DNA from: Coprinellus micaceus
Taxonomy: Eukaryota > Basidiomycota > Agaricomycetes > Agaricales > Psathyrellaceae
Assembly (NCBI GenBank): GCA_951394405.1
Contig: OX596339.1
Coordinates: forward strand, 1,860,001-1,924,000
DNA: 64,000 nt
Reading direction: 5' to 3'
Positions 35,820 to 46,049 of the stretch are shown here, one piece after another. The position numbers and the translations under genes are program-made. The notes beneath the pieces were generated by a model. The model had not been told where the DNA came from. It did no database searches and saw only the letters and a list, made by a program, of their open reading frames with translations. Each line of letters opens with the position of its first letter. Position 1 is the stretch's first letter.

Positions 35820-37870
35820 TTAGCTAGGAGGTAATGGCTTTTTTGCTTTGCGCTTTTTTGCTTTCCTCTTCTTCGGAGGGTTAGCATTGCCATCCTCCTC
35901 CTCCACCTTCCGCTTGAGTGTTCCATTTGTCAAGCCCTTGCGAATGAAACACGATACAAAGAACCCGTTTGTGAGATCTTCTCCGGGAGAGCAACGAATC
36001 ATGGAGTGGGCGTCGTCTAGATGAAGCAGATCGTTGGGTAATAAGCAATGGTAGCATTGAGGGGTAGACGGACGTTCGGGAAATGATGCATACCTTCAGA
36101 GGCCATCTCACTTAGCAATCCGCGGCGAGGCCAGGTTGGTAAAGCATCGTCCCGGGGTGCCAATATGAACTGGGCCGCTTTGGCCTCTTTGGAAAGCAGG
36201 GCTTCGCGGACAACGTGCTCGTTCTCCGTTGCGTGAATACTGCATGTCGAATACACGATTCGTTTAACTTTAGGGACTGGGGAAAGGGCATTAGAGTTGT
36301 GTAAAGGAACGATCCGGAAAGCAGTATATTTCACGGGAAAGGCTTTGGGATCCGGGAGGGAATGAGAGCACGAATGCGACGATAAGTAGAAGTGAATGGA
36401 ACAGCAAGGGGGTGAATGCTATAGAACCAAGACACGTACACCCCATTGCGTGTTTGATCATCTTCAATTGAAATGCCGCTAGCTTTGCGAGCCTATCACT
36501 CGTCACATTGGTGTCCTCTTCTTTCGTCCCTAGAACAATGGGGACCGAGGGCGTTTAGATCGTTTAGGCGTCGATCGAGGGATGCTTACCTGACTCGAGA
36601 AGGAAGTCTAAGCGGTTGACGATTCCGGAACCACTACAGGACGGGTCAAGAAGGCTAGGAATTGGATATCAACGCTAACACTCGCGGACGGCGCCACAAA
36701 GAAAACAGGCGCTCACATATGCGTCACCTCCCTGAACTCTTCGTCACGGGGATCAACTGTGAGGAAATCTTTGTGGGTCGGCACCACATTGCTGCATTGT
36801 GCCTTGGACAGCATGGTTTTCAGGGTGGCGAACCTCCGGGCGTCCCTCTCAAACGCGTATAACTGTTGATCGGGGCGCGAAGCAGAGAAATGGTCAAAAT
36901 CTGCTTGAGAGACCGGGGAAACCCCACTAACCTTGCCCTTGTTCCTCATCAACGCGGAAAGGTGTGAGGTCTTATTGCCTGGTGCCGCGGTAGCGTCGAT
37001 CACAACGGCATCGTCAGAAGCAGGCGGGGAGAGGACTGCTGCAGGGAAGCAGGAGGCCTTATCTTGAAGAATGAGCTTGCCGGTCTGATAAGCGGGCTCA
37101 TCTGCGAAGGACGTTTGGGGGGCAAACAGCAGGAGGTCAGGGATATGGGCGTCGTTTGCAAACTCCTTCGGATGGTACGCGCTGCATAGTGGATGTAATC
37201 GTGATTAGGTCGCCTGCATGTGATGGATAGGAAAGACGGGCATTACCTTGAAGGGATCGATTCTTTCAACATGAAGCCAACTCCCTCAAGGTACTTGATG
37301 GCTTGAGGCGCGGACCAAAGTGCCGTATTCACTCTAACGTATCGAGGTATCTGAGCTAGGAGCAGTCAGCATCGCATCACACTGAGGAACGCCTATAACC
37401 ATGTGCGCTTTACCTGATCGTTGGTCTGCCGTCTGAGCAAGCTCCGAGGTAGAGGCGACACCCCGTTTTATTGCTAGTCGCTTGAACTCCCCGTGTAGCC
37501 TCGTTTTATGCCTAAGAACGGCAGCCTTGAGGGGACCATCTCCACATTGAATTCCACCTTTTGCTAGCAGCAAATCGTGGGTGAGGACGAGCGCGAGGTT
37601 TATCGAATTGACCTTGCGCTCCTGCTTCATTAAGCCCGACGTTTGGATGACATCAAGGAGTACAGATTTGTCTGCAAGCAAGGATTCATGTTGGCATTTT
37701 CACTCTGACGGCAGATGCACGAAGGATGCCTCACATTTGAGTGTCTCGATGACTAATGCAGCCGACCTCTTCCTGCTTTTCTCGGGGAGAGTGGCAATAA
37801 GACCCTTTATGGAGCCTTGTTTCGCATCAAGACGGTCCAGGATTTTGCTGGCCTCGAAATAAAAGTTCAT
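35820..37870 (-). CDS. RCM1: 25S/28S rRNA m5C methyltransferase (RCM1/NSUN5)
   Basis: SAM-dependent cytosine-5 methyltransferase of large-subunit rRNA, acting in the nucleolus. Exons are 37870-37735, 37671-37414, 37355-37247, 37181-36717, 36654-36590, 36529-36440, 36276-36094 and 36016-35820, giving 500 residues. The N-terminus NFYFEASKILDRLDAKQGS is a hallmark of the NSUN5 branch. The SAM site DATAAPGNKTSHLSALM, motif IV LLDPSCSGSG (Cys329) and motif VI RIVYSTCSIH (Cys386, the nucleophile) are intact. C-terminal FFVSCFIRKG closes the fold and is followed by a strongly basic nuclear/nucleolar signal (PPKKRKAKKRKAKK). Intron 6 (36439-36277) was placed to give the family spacing HAMGFPKVKRIVYSTC. 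Identity is firm. Confidence 0.93.
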
Positions 37871-38367
37871 TGGGACGATATGGGTACAGACAAGGTGAGA
37901 CGGGGGGATGGCTACTACGGAGTAGAGATTTTGCAGTGACCCAAGAAGGGTCGTGCTCGATCTCGGCGGGGTTGCGAACGTCTGCGTAAAATTTGAGTCA
38001 GTACGGATGAAGCAGAAAATTGCGAGGAGCATGGATCAGGGTTGAACAGAAGTTTTCGACACACGTTCAAGGAACGTTCCGCCAATGTAGATAAGATAAT
38101 GAAGCATCATATCGAAAAGATGAGCTCTAAGTTAAACTCACCTGGACCCAGAATGCAGCTGCCGGAGAAGACAGGAGGAGGAAGAGGTCGGAAAATTCCC
38201 AGAACATATCCTGGGCGGAGTTCGAACCAGGTTCACGTGATCCCTCCATAAAATTAGGCGGTCACGGTGATGCCCTTCTGGGCGTCAACTGACAGCAGCT
38301 GGCTCTTGCTGAGTTCCTCTTCCTCTTCTACCTCTGAAAGTGGGTACCGCAACCCTTACACCCAACA
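37871..38367. promoter_or_regulatory. Divergent promoter region RCM1/DnaJ
   Basis: 497 bp between start codons at 37870 (-) and 38368 (+). A 69-codon open frame at 38042-38251 has no support. No motif recognised. Confidence 0.4.
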
Positions 38368-40129
38368 ATGATGGCGTCTAACTCAGAAAACCTCATAGTG
38401 GCTGTCGAGACCGACCTTTACGACCTGTTGGGCGTTTCCCCAGACGCGACACAAGGCATGCCGCGTTGTTGCCACTCTCGTACTCGAGGACTAATCTAAT
38501 GTATAGACGACATCAAAAAGGCATACAAGAAAAAGGTTCTTATCACACACATTCAAGCAAAGTTCACTTGAATTGACCCTGTTTAGGCGAAGGAACACCA
38601 TCCCGTTGGTATACTTATGGCACGCTGCACGCACCTCTCGATCCTGACCCCAGATGTGCTTTGACAGGACAAAAACATCAATGATCCAGATGCGGGAGAG
38701 AAGTTCCAGGAGATGGCCGCGGCGTGCGTTACTCTTCAAGCCTATTCATTGAATCCATTGGAGTTGATTGCGTCTGGCTTTTGTACAGGTATGACATCCT
38801 GAGCGACGCCAACACACGAGAAGTGTACGACCGATACGGCATGGACGGACTGACGAAAGGTGGCGGTGGAGGAGGAATGGATCCCAACGACATGTTTGCT
38901 CAGTTCATGGCACAGTCATTTGGGTTCGGCTTTGGACCTGAACACCGCTCGAAGGGGGATAATACCACGGTACCCTATGAGGTTACCCTCGAGGATCTTT
39001 ACAACGGCAAAACCGTCAAAATGAACCTAGAAAAGGAGGCCATCTGTGGGACTTGCCAAGGGTAAGGCGAATCCGTCCTCTCGGCGCTCTCTTCCCTTCA
39101 CTGACTTCGCCTGTTACCTTCCGTAGATCTGGCGCTCGCGGAAACTCGAAACCTAAACCGTGCTCCACATGTGACGGGAAGGGCTGGACCACCTTCACGT
39201 CAGCAACGGCCAGCAGGGATAGGATGCAAGTCGGTCGGGCTCCATGCCGCGATTGCAAAGGTGCTGGCGAGCGTTTGAAGGAAAAGGAGAGGTTCGTGAT
39301 CGTCGATCTCTCCCCAACTCCCGGCGGTATTAACACCAACCTAGGTGTAAAAAGTGCAAGGGTGAAAAGGTCGTTACCGAAAAGAACCGGCAGGAAATCC
39401 ACGTCGAGAGAGGTATGCCTGATCGATATCGGATCGTCCTTCACGGTGCGGGAGATCAGCACGTAAGTTGAACTTTGTCCACACCGCCGGTGCGGATATG
39501 CTTCTGATCATAACCTGTTAGCCCGGCGTGCCACCAGGCGACGTTACGTTTTTGCTAAAGACCCAGAAACATGAATCATTCGAGCGCATCGGCGACGACC
39601 TAATCACACACGTCACTATCACACTCTCTGAAGCCCTCCTTGGGTTCGACCGTATCCTCCTTACCCACCTCGACGGTCGCGGAATCAAGGTCGCCAGCCC
39701 TCCTACCAAAATCATCAAACCCCACGATACCATTATCCTCAGAGGGGAGGGGATGCCCATATACAAGCGCCCCGATGAAAAGGGTGACCTCCATGTTATC
39801 TTGGATTTGGAGATGCCCAGTGATGACTGGCTGAAGACGATCGACCGCCGGGTTCGTTCGCAGTTTGGTGTTATTGGGTTCCGTGCTCACTGACCCTAAT
39901 TATACCGCTTTAGGCGCTCGAATCCTTTTTGCCCCCCAAGAAGAAGGACTTGGAACCCCTCCCTGAGATTGTGGACGAGATACCATATGAGGAGTCGGAC
40001 ATTGGAGAGCTTCGTTCGTCCTTCTTGGACGGGGGCCTCGACGGTCAGTTCGGCGACGATGACTCGGACTGGGAGGACGAGGACGAGGACGATGAGGACG
40101 GCGAGCAACCTGAGTGCCGACCCCAGTAG
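38368..40129 (+). CDS. Type I DnaJ/Hsp40 co-chaperone (Ydj1/Xdj1 class)
   Basis: Co-chaperone that stimulates Hsp70 ATPase and delivers clients. Exons are 38368-38455, 38507-38535, 38587-38604, 38668-38723, 38789-39061, 39127-39291, 39345-39462, 39522-39851 and 39914-40129, giving 430 residues. J domain: LYDLLGVSPDATQDDIKKAY, then the HPD motif (44-46), whose Asp is split from His-Pro by intron 3. A Gly/Met-rich linker with a Gly run follows. The zinc region has CGTCQGSG (150-157), CSTCDGKG, CRDCKGAG and a degenerate fourth repeat CKKCKGEK. The client-binding domains contain GMPDRYRIVLHGAGDQHPG and GDVTFLLKTQKHESFERIGDDL. The C-terminal tail is very acidic (DSDWEDEDEDDEDG) and lacks the CaaX box of Ydj1, so an Xdj1-like role is more likely. 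Intron 1 seems to be GC-AG. Confidence 0.93.
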
Positions 40130-40502
40130 AGAGCTCTAGACTGACATTTGATTCGCTGACCTCCGTTCTTTCCATGCATTGTACAGTATCTATAGACTCC
40201 CCTCGGCTCTCAACGGTCCACGCTACTCCCACAACTCATCGCTAGAGTTACCCATACGCATCTAATACGGCCTTGTCATCGACCTTTGCTATTATATACA
40301 CCCTAATCTATCCTGATCATCATGTTGAAACGACTTCCTTGTGTAAGGTTCCGTCATTCTGAGCCAAGAGACCATATGCCATTCCATCAAAACAGCGCTT
40401 GGCATTCGCCAGGCCAGGAACAGACCACACCTCACCTCCCTTTCACGTTCGACCCGCATGACCCGCTAGCGCTTCTCCGCTATATTTACTCTTATATCTA
40501 TT
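40130..40502. other. Intergenic region DnaJ/ThuA gene
   Basis: 3' flank of the DnaJ gene and promoter of the ThuA gene; TATA-like TATATTTA lies about 20 bp before the start at 40503, and AT-rich TATTATATAC near 40290. No gene seen. Confidence 0.4.
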
Positions 40503-41861
40503 ATGCTCCATCTGTACGGATACCTACTCCTCGCCCTCGCCTCGTTATGCGATGTCAAGGCGCAGCAAAGCTCACCAACACCGCTCGTCCTTATTTATTC
40601 AGCAACTCAGGAAGGAATGTTCCGCCATGATTCAATACCCACTGCTGTCCAGAGATTGAAGGACAATCAAGACTCTATCGACGTCACTTTTGAGAACACG
40701 GAGGATGGGACCGCTTTCACCGACTCTAACCTGGCGAAATACGACGCGGTTGTCTTCTTGAGTACAGTCGGCGAAGGTGAGTACCGTCCAAGCCTTTTTT
40801 CACTCATAACCATCCCTAACGCGCACTAACCGATTCTTTCTTGTTCTTCTCCCGGATCCGTCGTTACGTCCGCTAGTCCTCGATGATCCCGGAAAGAATG
40901 CTCTCCAGACGTACTTCAATTCCGGCGGAAACTTCGTCGGCATTCACTCTGCCTCCGACTGTCTACGCAACACCACCTTCTTCGTTCGCCAGCTAGGTGC
41001 GTACTACTCGATGCGCGTCTACACCCAACGCCTTCGCTCCTTCCTTCTTTGACCCTCTTTCGATCGCGACGGGCGCTTGACGTCTCATTTCATTTAGGCG
41101 CGCGATTCGACTACCACGCGGAGTTACAAGAAGCTGTCAGTGCTAGTTCCCGCACGTTCTCGACCTTTTTCGGTTCAGGACGCTGACTCTATTTTTATTC
41201 GTATAGATTGTGAATGTCATTGGGCCGACGCATCCCAGCACGAGTGGCGTTCCTTCAACATGGACCTTGAGAGATGAAATGTACGTGCAGTCCGGGAAGA
41301 GTGGGGAGGGAGGCCAAGGGATGCACTCCTAACATGCTGAAATTCGCGTTTTAGGTACAACTTTGAGTCTAACCCAAGGGACCTCGACGCCATCGTGGTG
41401 CTCTCAGCAGACGAGTCGAGCTACACGGACGACCGTGAAAGAAGATTTGACCAGGGCTCTCCTCATCCCATTGGTATGATTTGAACACACTCGTGGCCAT
41501 TGAAGAGAATCTGATCGGGACTCCTCGTCGAAGCTTGGTACCAGGAACGAGGGGCTGGCGTAGGTGCCCCTGGAACTGCAGGTCGAAGCTTTTACACCAG
41601 TCTCGGACATTTGAACGAGACTTGGCAGGTAAGCCGTCTCCATTCAATTCCTTGGAAGAAGCAGAGCCGCTTATAAAGGTCGACAAGGACCCCGTCTTCA
41701 TTTCGCATATCCTTGGAGGTATCAGCTGGGCGTTGCAGTCGAATACAACTCGAGCGTTCAACTCCGGTGGTACAGTAGGGAACTCAGGGGCCGCCACGCC
41801 GACTGGTACCGGTACGCCAACTACAGCCACTTCAGGTTCGCCTTCACCCACAGGCTCGTAG
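40503..41861 (+). CDS. Secreted ThuA-domain protein
   Basis: Exons are 40503-40776, 40877-40996, 41098-41135, 41207-41280, 41355-41473, 41534-41628 and 41679-41861, giving 300 residues. A classical signal peptide (LHLYGYLLLALASLCDVKA, cut before QQ) leads into a ThuA fold (type-1 glutamine-amidotransferase-like; named after bacterial trehalose/sugar utilisation genes). Seen: FRHDSIPTAVQRL, AVVFLSTVGEVLDD, GGNFVGIHSASDCL, HPSTSGVPSTWTLRDEMYNF, HPIAWYQERGAG and FYTSLGHLNETW. The C-terminal 35 residues are Gly/Thr/Ser/Pro-rich, like a cell-wall or linker tail; no clear GPI signal was seen in this model. The biochemical function of the fungal members is not known to me; a carbohydrate-related role outside the cell is a guess. 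The acceptor of the last intron is one of two candidates. Confidence 0.85.
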
Positions 41862-42141
41862 GTGTTTTCGGTGCTTCCGGAAATCTTGGAGCTGAAAACC
41901 GCGCTACAGGTCGAGTAACTCGAATGGAGGGAGAGCTTTGAGAGTTCCTGTTCAAATAGTCGTTGGGGGTGTGGCTCTATGTAGCATCTTTGGATACTAA
42001 ACGTAATGCACGAGGAAATTGACGGCTCGAGTTCGGGTTGGTGACGGGCCCATGCACTGTAAGCCATGAAGGCCCTTCGTATCCAAGATTGAGGGGAGGA
42101 GGCCTGTGTATATCATGAGGTCTAAGGGGGGCCCGAACAAT

Positions 42142-42484
42142 TTACACGTCTATCCGCCTGTAACCCTTGAGCTAATGAAGAAAGAATTGTCAGAACGGGC
42201 CAGCCTGGGGGAACTGTAACCACGCACCCTGTTTTCCTTCAACATGCCCAAGTACTTGTCCGCCAACCATTTGCAGTTCTCATAGTGGTTCACTCCCTCG
42301 CCCTTCTGGCACTTCCCGAGTTCCTCCTGAACGAGCCGAGCTTCCATCGCCTTCACCCACGACTCCCGCAGGACATGCTCCCGCTGTTCAAGCTGAGCTA
42401 TACCACGTATTCAGTCCATGTAGCCACACCGAAGAATATAGGCTCACCTTTGACTTTTGTGTAGGTCTCCTCCCTGTTGGACAT
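42142..42484 (-). CDS. Complex I 12-kDa subunit (NDUFB10/PDSW type)
   Basis: Accessory subunit of mitochondrial NADH:ubiquinone oxidoreductase. Exons 42484-42448, 42397-42228 and 42171-42142 give 78 residues. The segment RESWVKAMEARLVQEELG, then CQKGEGVNHYENC and KWLADKYLGMLKENRLKGY matches the fungal 12.3-kDa subunit, including the cysteines at the start and end of the CQKGEGVNHYENC segment. The last intron was placed because its splice restores the conserved ENR-LKGY ending; reading through it gives a non-homologous tail. The protein is shorter than fungal homologues at the N-terminus, so an upstream exon may be missing from this model. Confidence 0.82.
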
Positions 42485-42865
42485 GTTGGTGGAAAGCAGG
42501 TCAAAGTTGTTTTGCTCTGTTTTGCGCGTCTGACCCAGCCAATCTGGCCGCCGGCGTTTCAACTCGGCGCAGCATCACTCTCGACGACGCGCGCTCGACG
42601 ACGGCTACGACCAGCTCGGCCACAGTCCCCAGATCCTTCCTCAAAGACACACTTGTAACTCCTCAACGAACTCCCAGAACAGCCAGCTGACTAGCCGGTT
42701 AGCCAGCTTTTGTGTGTCATGGATTTCGTCGGTCAATCACATGCGTCGTCTTTGCCGGCCATTGGGTGGAATAGATACCGTTCCAGGCGACGCACTTAAC
42801 GCCCGACCGCTGCAATAAGTAGCGCATACCTCTACCCCGCACCGTTACCCCAGAGTTTGAACATC
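42485..42865. promoter_or_regulatory. Divergent promoter region, complex I subunit/enoyl-CoA hydratase
   Basis: 381 bp between opposite starts. It could also hold a missed first exon of the complex I subunit. No motif recognised. Confidence 0.35.
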
Positions 42866-44095
42866 ATGTCCCCCGCCATCACCTACCCTGCCGGTTCCCA
42901 AACCCCTTTCTTGGAACTCATCCATCGTAATACGCGCGTTTCCTGTACTCCTGAGTGTGTCTTTGGCTAACTTGTCCCAATGTACTAGCCAAGCCTCACC
43001 TCTGGATTATCGAGTTGAAGAATGGACAAGACAACCGCTTGACTACCGAGTTCATCACCACTGGTATCATGCCCGCCTTGGACGAGGTCGAGAGACAATG
43101 GCGAGCCCAGTGGGGACAGGCCCAACAGCAGAAGAAGAAGGAGTTGGGTAATGGCGCACTCATTATCACCGGAAGGCAGGATCAGGACAAATTCTTCAGC
43201 AATGGTGCGCGCATATACGCAGTCCCAAGTTCTTCCAGAGATTCTGACATACCAGAATCCCCCTCCAGGCTTGGACTTTGAAAAAGCCATTAAAGACCCC
43301 AACTTCTTCCCCAGTATGTTTCGGGCCTCCTCGTATTCGAGGTTTTCGTCGGTTGACGCCACTGCTGGTTCCCAGTCACTTTCGACCCTATGCTTATCAG
43401 GATCCTCACCTTCCCAAGTACGCTTTGTCTAATCGACTCGTTGAGGCGAAGACTAATGCCCAAACCTCATCGCAGTTCCCGTCATCGCAGCCATCAACGG
43501 GCACGCCTTCGCTGGCGGCTTAATGCTCTCTCTGGCATGCGACTACCGCGTCATGACCGACGGAACCAAGCGTAACGCGTGGGTTTGCATGAACGAGGTA
43601 ATACACCGTATCCCTCCCTCTCTACCTGTCGCCTAACCTTGTGTTCTTATAATTCACAGGTTCACTTCGGTGCTCACTGGCCCCATTCTTTTGCTGCTCT
43701 CCTCCGCGGCAAATTTGGGGACCACCGCCTTCAACGTAAGATCGCTCTGGAGGGCCACCGTTTCACACCCCAGGAGGCTTTGCAGGCCGGGATCCTCGAC
43801 GCCATTGTCGACGGCAAGACCCCCGAGATTATTGCTACGGCAGAACAAATCGCCGATAGGGTCAGCGGGAACGCTGCTACTGGCGTTTGGGGACTCATCA
43901 AGGTACGTGCGGCAGAAGTGACTTAATGCTGGTCGATTTCGCTGGTACTTGGTCGAACGGTAGAGCCGATATATTGACCCGTCCGTTTTACCATTTTAGC
44001 AAGATCTCTACCGTGATACCCTCGAGCAGATGCGCAGGGAGACTCGGACCACCAACGCCCATATTCACGATGCCGCCGCGAGGTCGCGCTTGTAA
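42866..44095 (+). CDS. Enoyl-CoA hydratase/isomerase, probably peroxisomal
   Basis: Crotonase-fold enzyme, probably a delta3,delta2-enoyl-CoA isomerase used in beta-oxidation of unsaturated fatty acids. Exons are 42866-42926, 42989-43204, 43269-43313, 43376-43417, 43476-43597, 43660-43902 and 44000-44095, giving 274 residues. The oxyanion-hole region VIAAINGHAFAGGLMLSLACDYRVM is clear, as are KPHLWIIELKNGQDNRLT at the start and KIALEGHRFTPQEALQAGIL after the active-site helix. The usual hydratase Glu positions are not obvious, which favours an isomerase or a divergent member. The protein ends ARSRL; Ser-Arg-Leu is a peroxisomal PTS1 variant. Substrate is inferred from the family only. Confidence 0.9.
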
Positions 44096-44604
44096 GGCCC
44101 TTCTCAGGGATCCGGGGCCGAAGTTCAATTATCCCAATGTGATAAGAAGTTCCGGGATCTTCTTATTGAGCGGTGGATCGAAGGCTATGCGGCGGGTTCA
44201 TAGAGGAATATGAAGTGCTTCGAATGAATACTTTGTGCAGGGTCTCAGAACTTCTCCGGTCGAAGGAAATCCAAATGGAGTGCGCTTGTGAACATTTGGT
44301 CCCAATCACGCACGCCAATTCAACAGGAGGTGAGGTTCAATACAAGCCATGAAGACGGACATCGAGCCACTGAGTATATTGGTACAGGTATTGACCGACG
44401 GGAAGAGAGATGCCTAAGCATGCGGGTACATGGTAAGAAATTGATAAATGACATCGGACAAGGGAAGGAGAAAGAGAACAGGAGAGGAACCTAGGGTATA
44501 TGTGTGGGATGACTCGAAGAAGCCGCTGCACCGCTTTGAATGGGGTGTCCCCACATCCACTCACCACAACCATTCCAGACCGGATACCGCTGTCACCGAA
44601 CTGG
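44096..44604. other. Convergent intergenic region before the pseudokinase array
   Basis: 3' flank of the enoyl-CoA enzyme and of pseudokinase copy A. No gene seen. Confidence 0.5.
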
Positions 44605-46049
44605 TCAGACGTTTCCGGCATCTATGACCGCCTCCGAGGTGGACAAGCGTCTGACCAGCTCAGCAGCATCCGGCCTGGAGTGAGGATCGCGTACCCAGCA
44701 AGCTTCAAGAATTGTTACCCAGATCACCTCGGTCAAGCCATGCCTGACAAACGCATCGTCTCCAGCCCCCGGCCTCGCGGGGCGGCAGTTGTCGTTACAG
44801 ACAGCAGTAATGATCCTGAAGATGGACCTGGTTGAGGAGCCAGTCATCAGCTCCTCAAACGGGTCCTTACCCGTGAAGATCTAGGTGGACAGTGGGCTTT
44901 CAGCTCACTATTACTAGCTGAAAGAACGCTGATGTATCTCACCAAATAAGCGAAGCACCCCAGGGCATATATATCGCTGGACCTGGTGGGACCAGCGCAT
45001 ATGTCCTCGAACAGCCCTCCCAAGCGTTCCGGAGCCAGCCAAGCCAGACTGACTGGCTCCATCATGCTCTGGATAAGGGAAGTGGGAGCAAACAGGGTCC
45101 CTTCAAGTTCCAACTGAGCTTGCGAGAAATCGGACAGATACGCCCTGCCGGTATTTGCATCAACGAGGGCTGTTGCGCCGCTCAATCCTCCGTATAGTAC
45201 CCCGTTATCGTGTAAATAGGCGATACCATCGACGACGTCCTTGAGCTATACGTGAGCGATGGAACCGCCTAACGTTGAGTGAGAGTTGTCTGGGGAAAGG
45301 AAAGGTACAAACCAACGGCTTGCGCTCGGCGTCCGGTCTCGCCGATAAGAAACCCCTGACCGTGTTGTAGAGCGCATGGGCGAGGTATGTCCGCTCCCAG
45401 GTACCGTCTACCTGGTAGAGCCCTTCGAACGGCACGATCCTGGGGTTACTGAGGCTGGATAGCATGACGACTTCGTTGATCGTCGCCTAATTGCCGTAGA
45501 AGGTCGATAATAAGTATACGGGTCTCGAGGTGAGGCATAGAAAATGGCGGACCTTAATGAGAGCGTCTCGACGATCCGTCGCCTGCGACCCGCTGCGGGC
45601 AATGCGATAGCGCTTGAAGGAGACGGGCCTATGTCCGACCGATCCGAAGAATATGTCTGAGTTTGGTGCTTGAAGCATGATGTTGGACTCCGCGAGCGTG
45701 ACCTGGCCAGCATCGATGAAGACTTGTCTGGGAAGAATCTCGCTCTGTTGTGTGATATGGAGAAGAGATCTGCGGATTTGCTGTCGATCGTTTTGGGTAT
45801 TTTGCCTAGGGGCGCTCTGTAGGCTCTAAACGGTGTCCTAGTAAGTCCTAGCTCACTGGAATCGAAAGGATAGACCTTCACCTGATATAAATTGTCCACT
45901 CGGTCTTGAATGGGTGTGGAGCTTGCTCTGGTTGTATTGAAGGTGGGGTAAACTAACTCAAAGAAGGTTAAAATTTGGCCCTTCAAGGTTCTAAGCGCCG
46001 GCAATGGGCGCCTGATGGTTTCGTAAACGTGCTGAAAGAGACGCTGCAT
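44605..46049 (-). CDS. TKL-like pseudokinase, copy A
   Basis: Exons 46049-45882, 45825-45553, 45486-45313, 45245-44943 and 44880-44605, all joined in phase 0, give 397 residues. The protein-kinase fold runs from about residue 115: strand-3 lysine Lys127 (VSFKRYR), helix-C region INEVVMLSSLSNPRIVPFEG, catalytic-loop region IAYLHDNGVLYGGLSGATALV, then YLSDFSQ, LAPERL, SSDIYALGCFAYL, and the C-lobe GLTEVIWVTILEACW and SRPDAAELV. In TKL kinases the catalytic loop reads H-G-D-x-K-x-x-N; here those positions are Y-G-G (223-225) and Thr, so catalytic Asp and metal-binding Asn are gone, and DFG reads DFS (244-246). The frame is intact, so it is probably a pseudokinase and not a dead gene. A TATAAA sits about 140 bp upstream (46189-46197). 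Confidence 0.8.

Noticed and set aside
44605..46049. Active protein kinase
   Set aside because: The fold is kinase-like, but the catalytic Asp and metal-binding Asn positions are Gly and Thr, so ordinary phosphotransfer is not expected.
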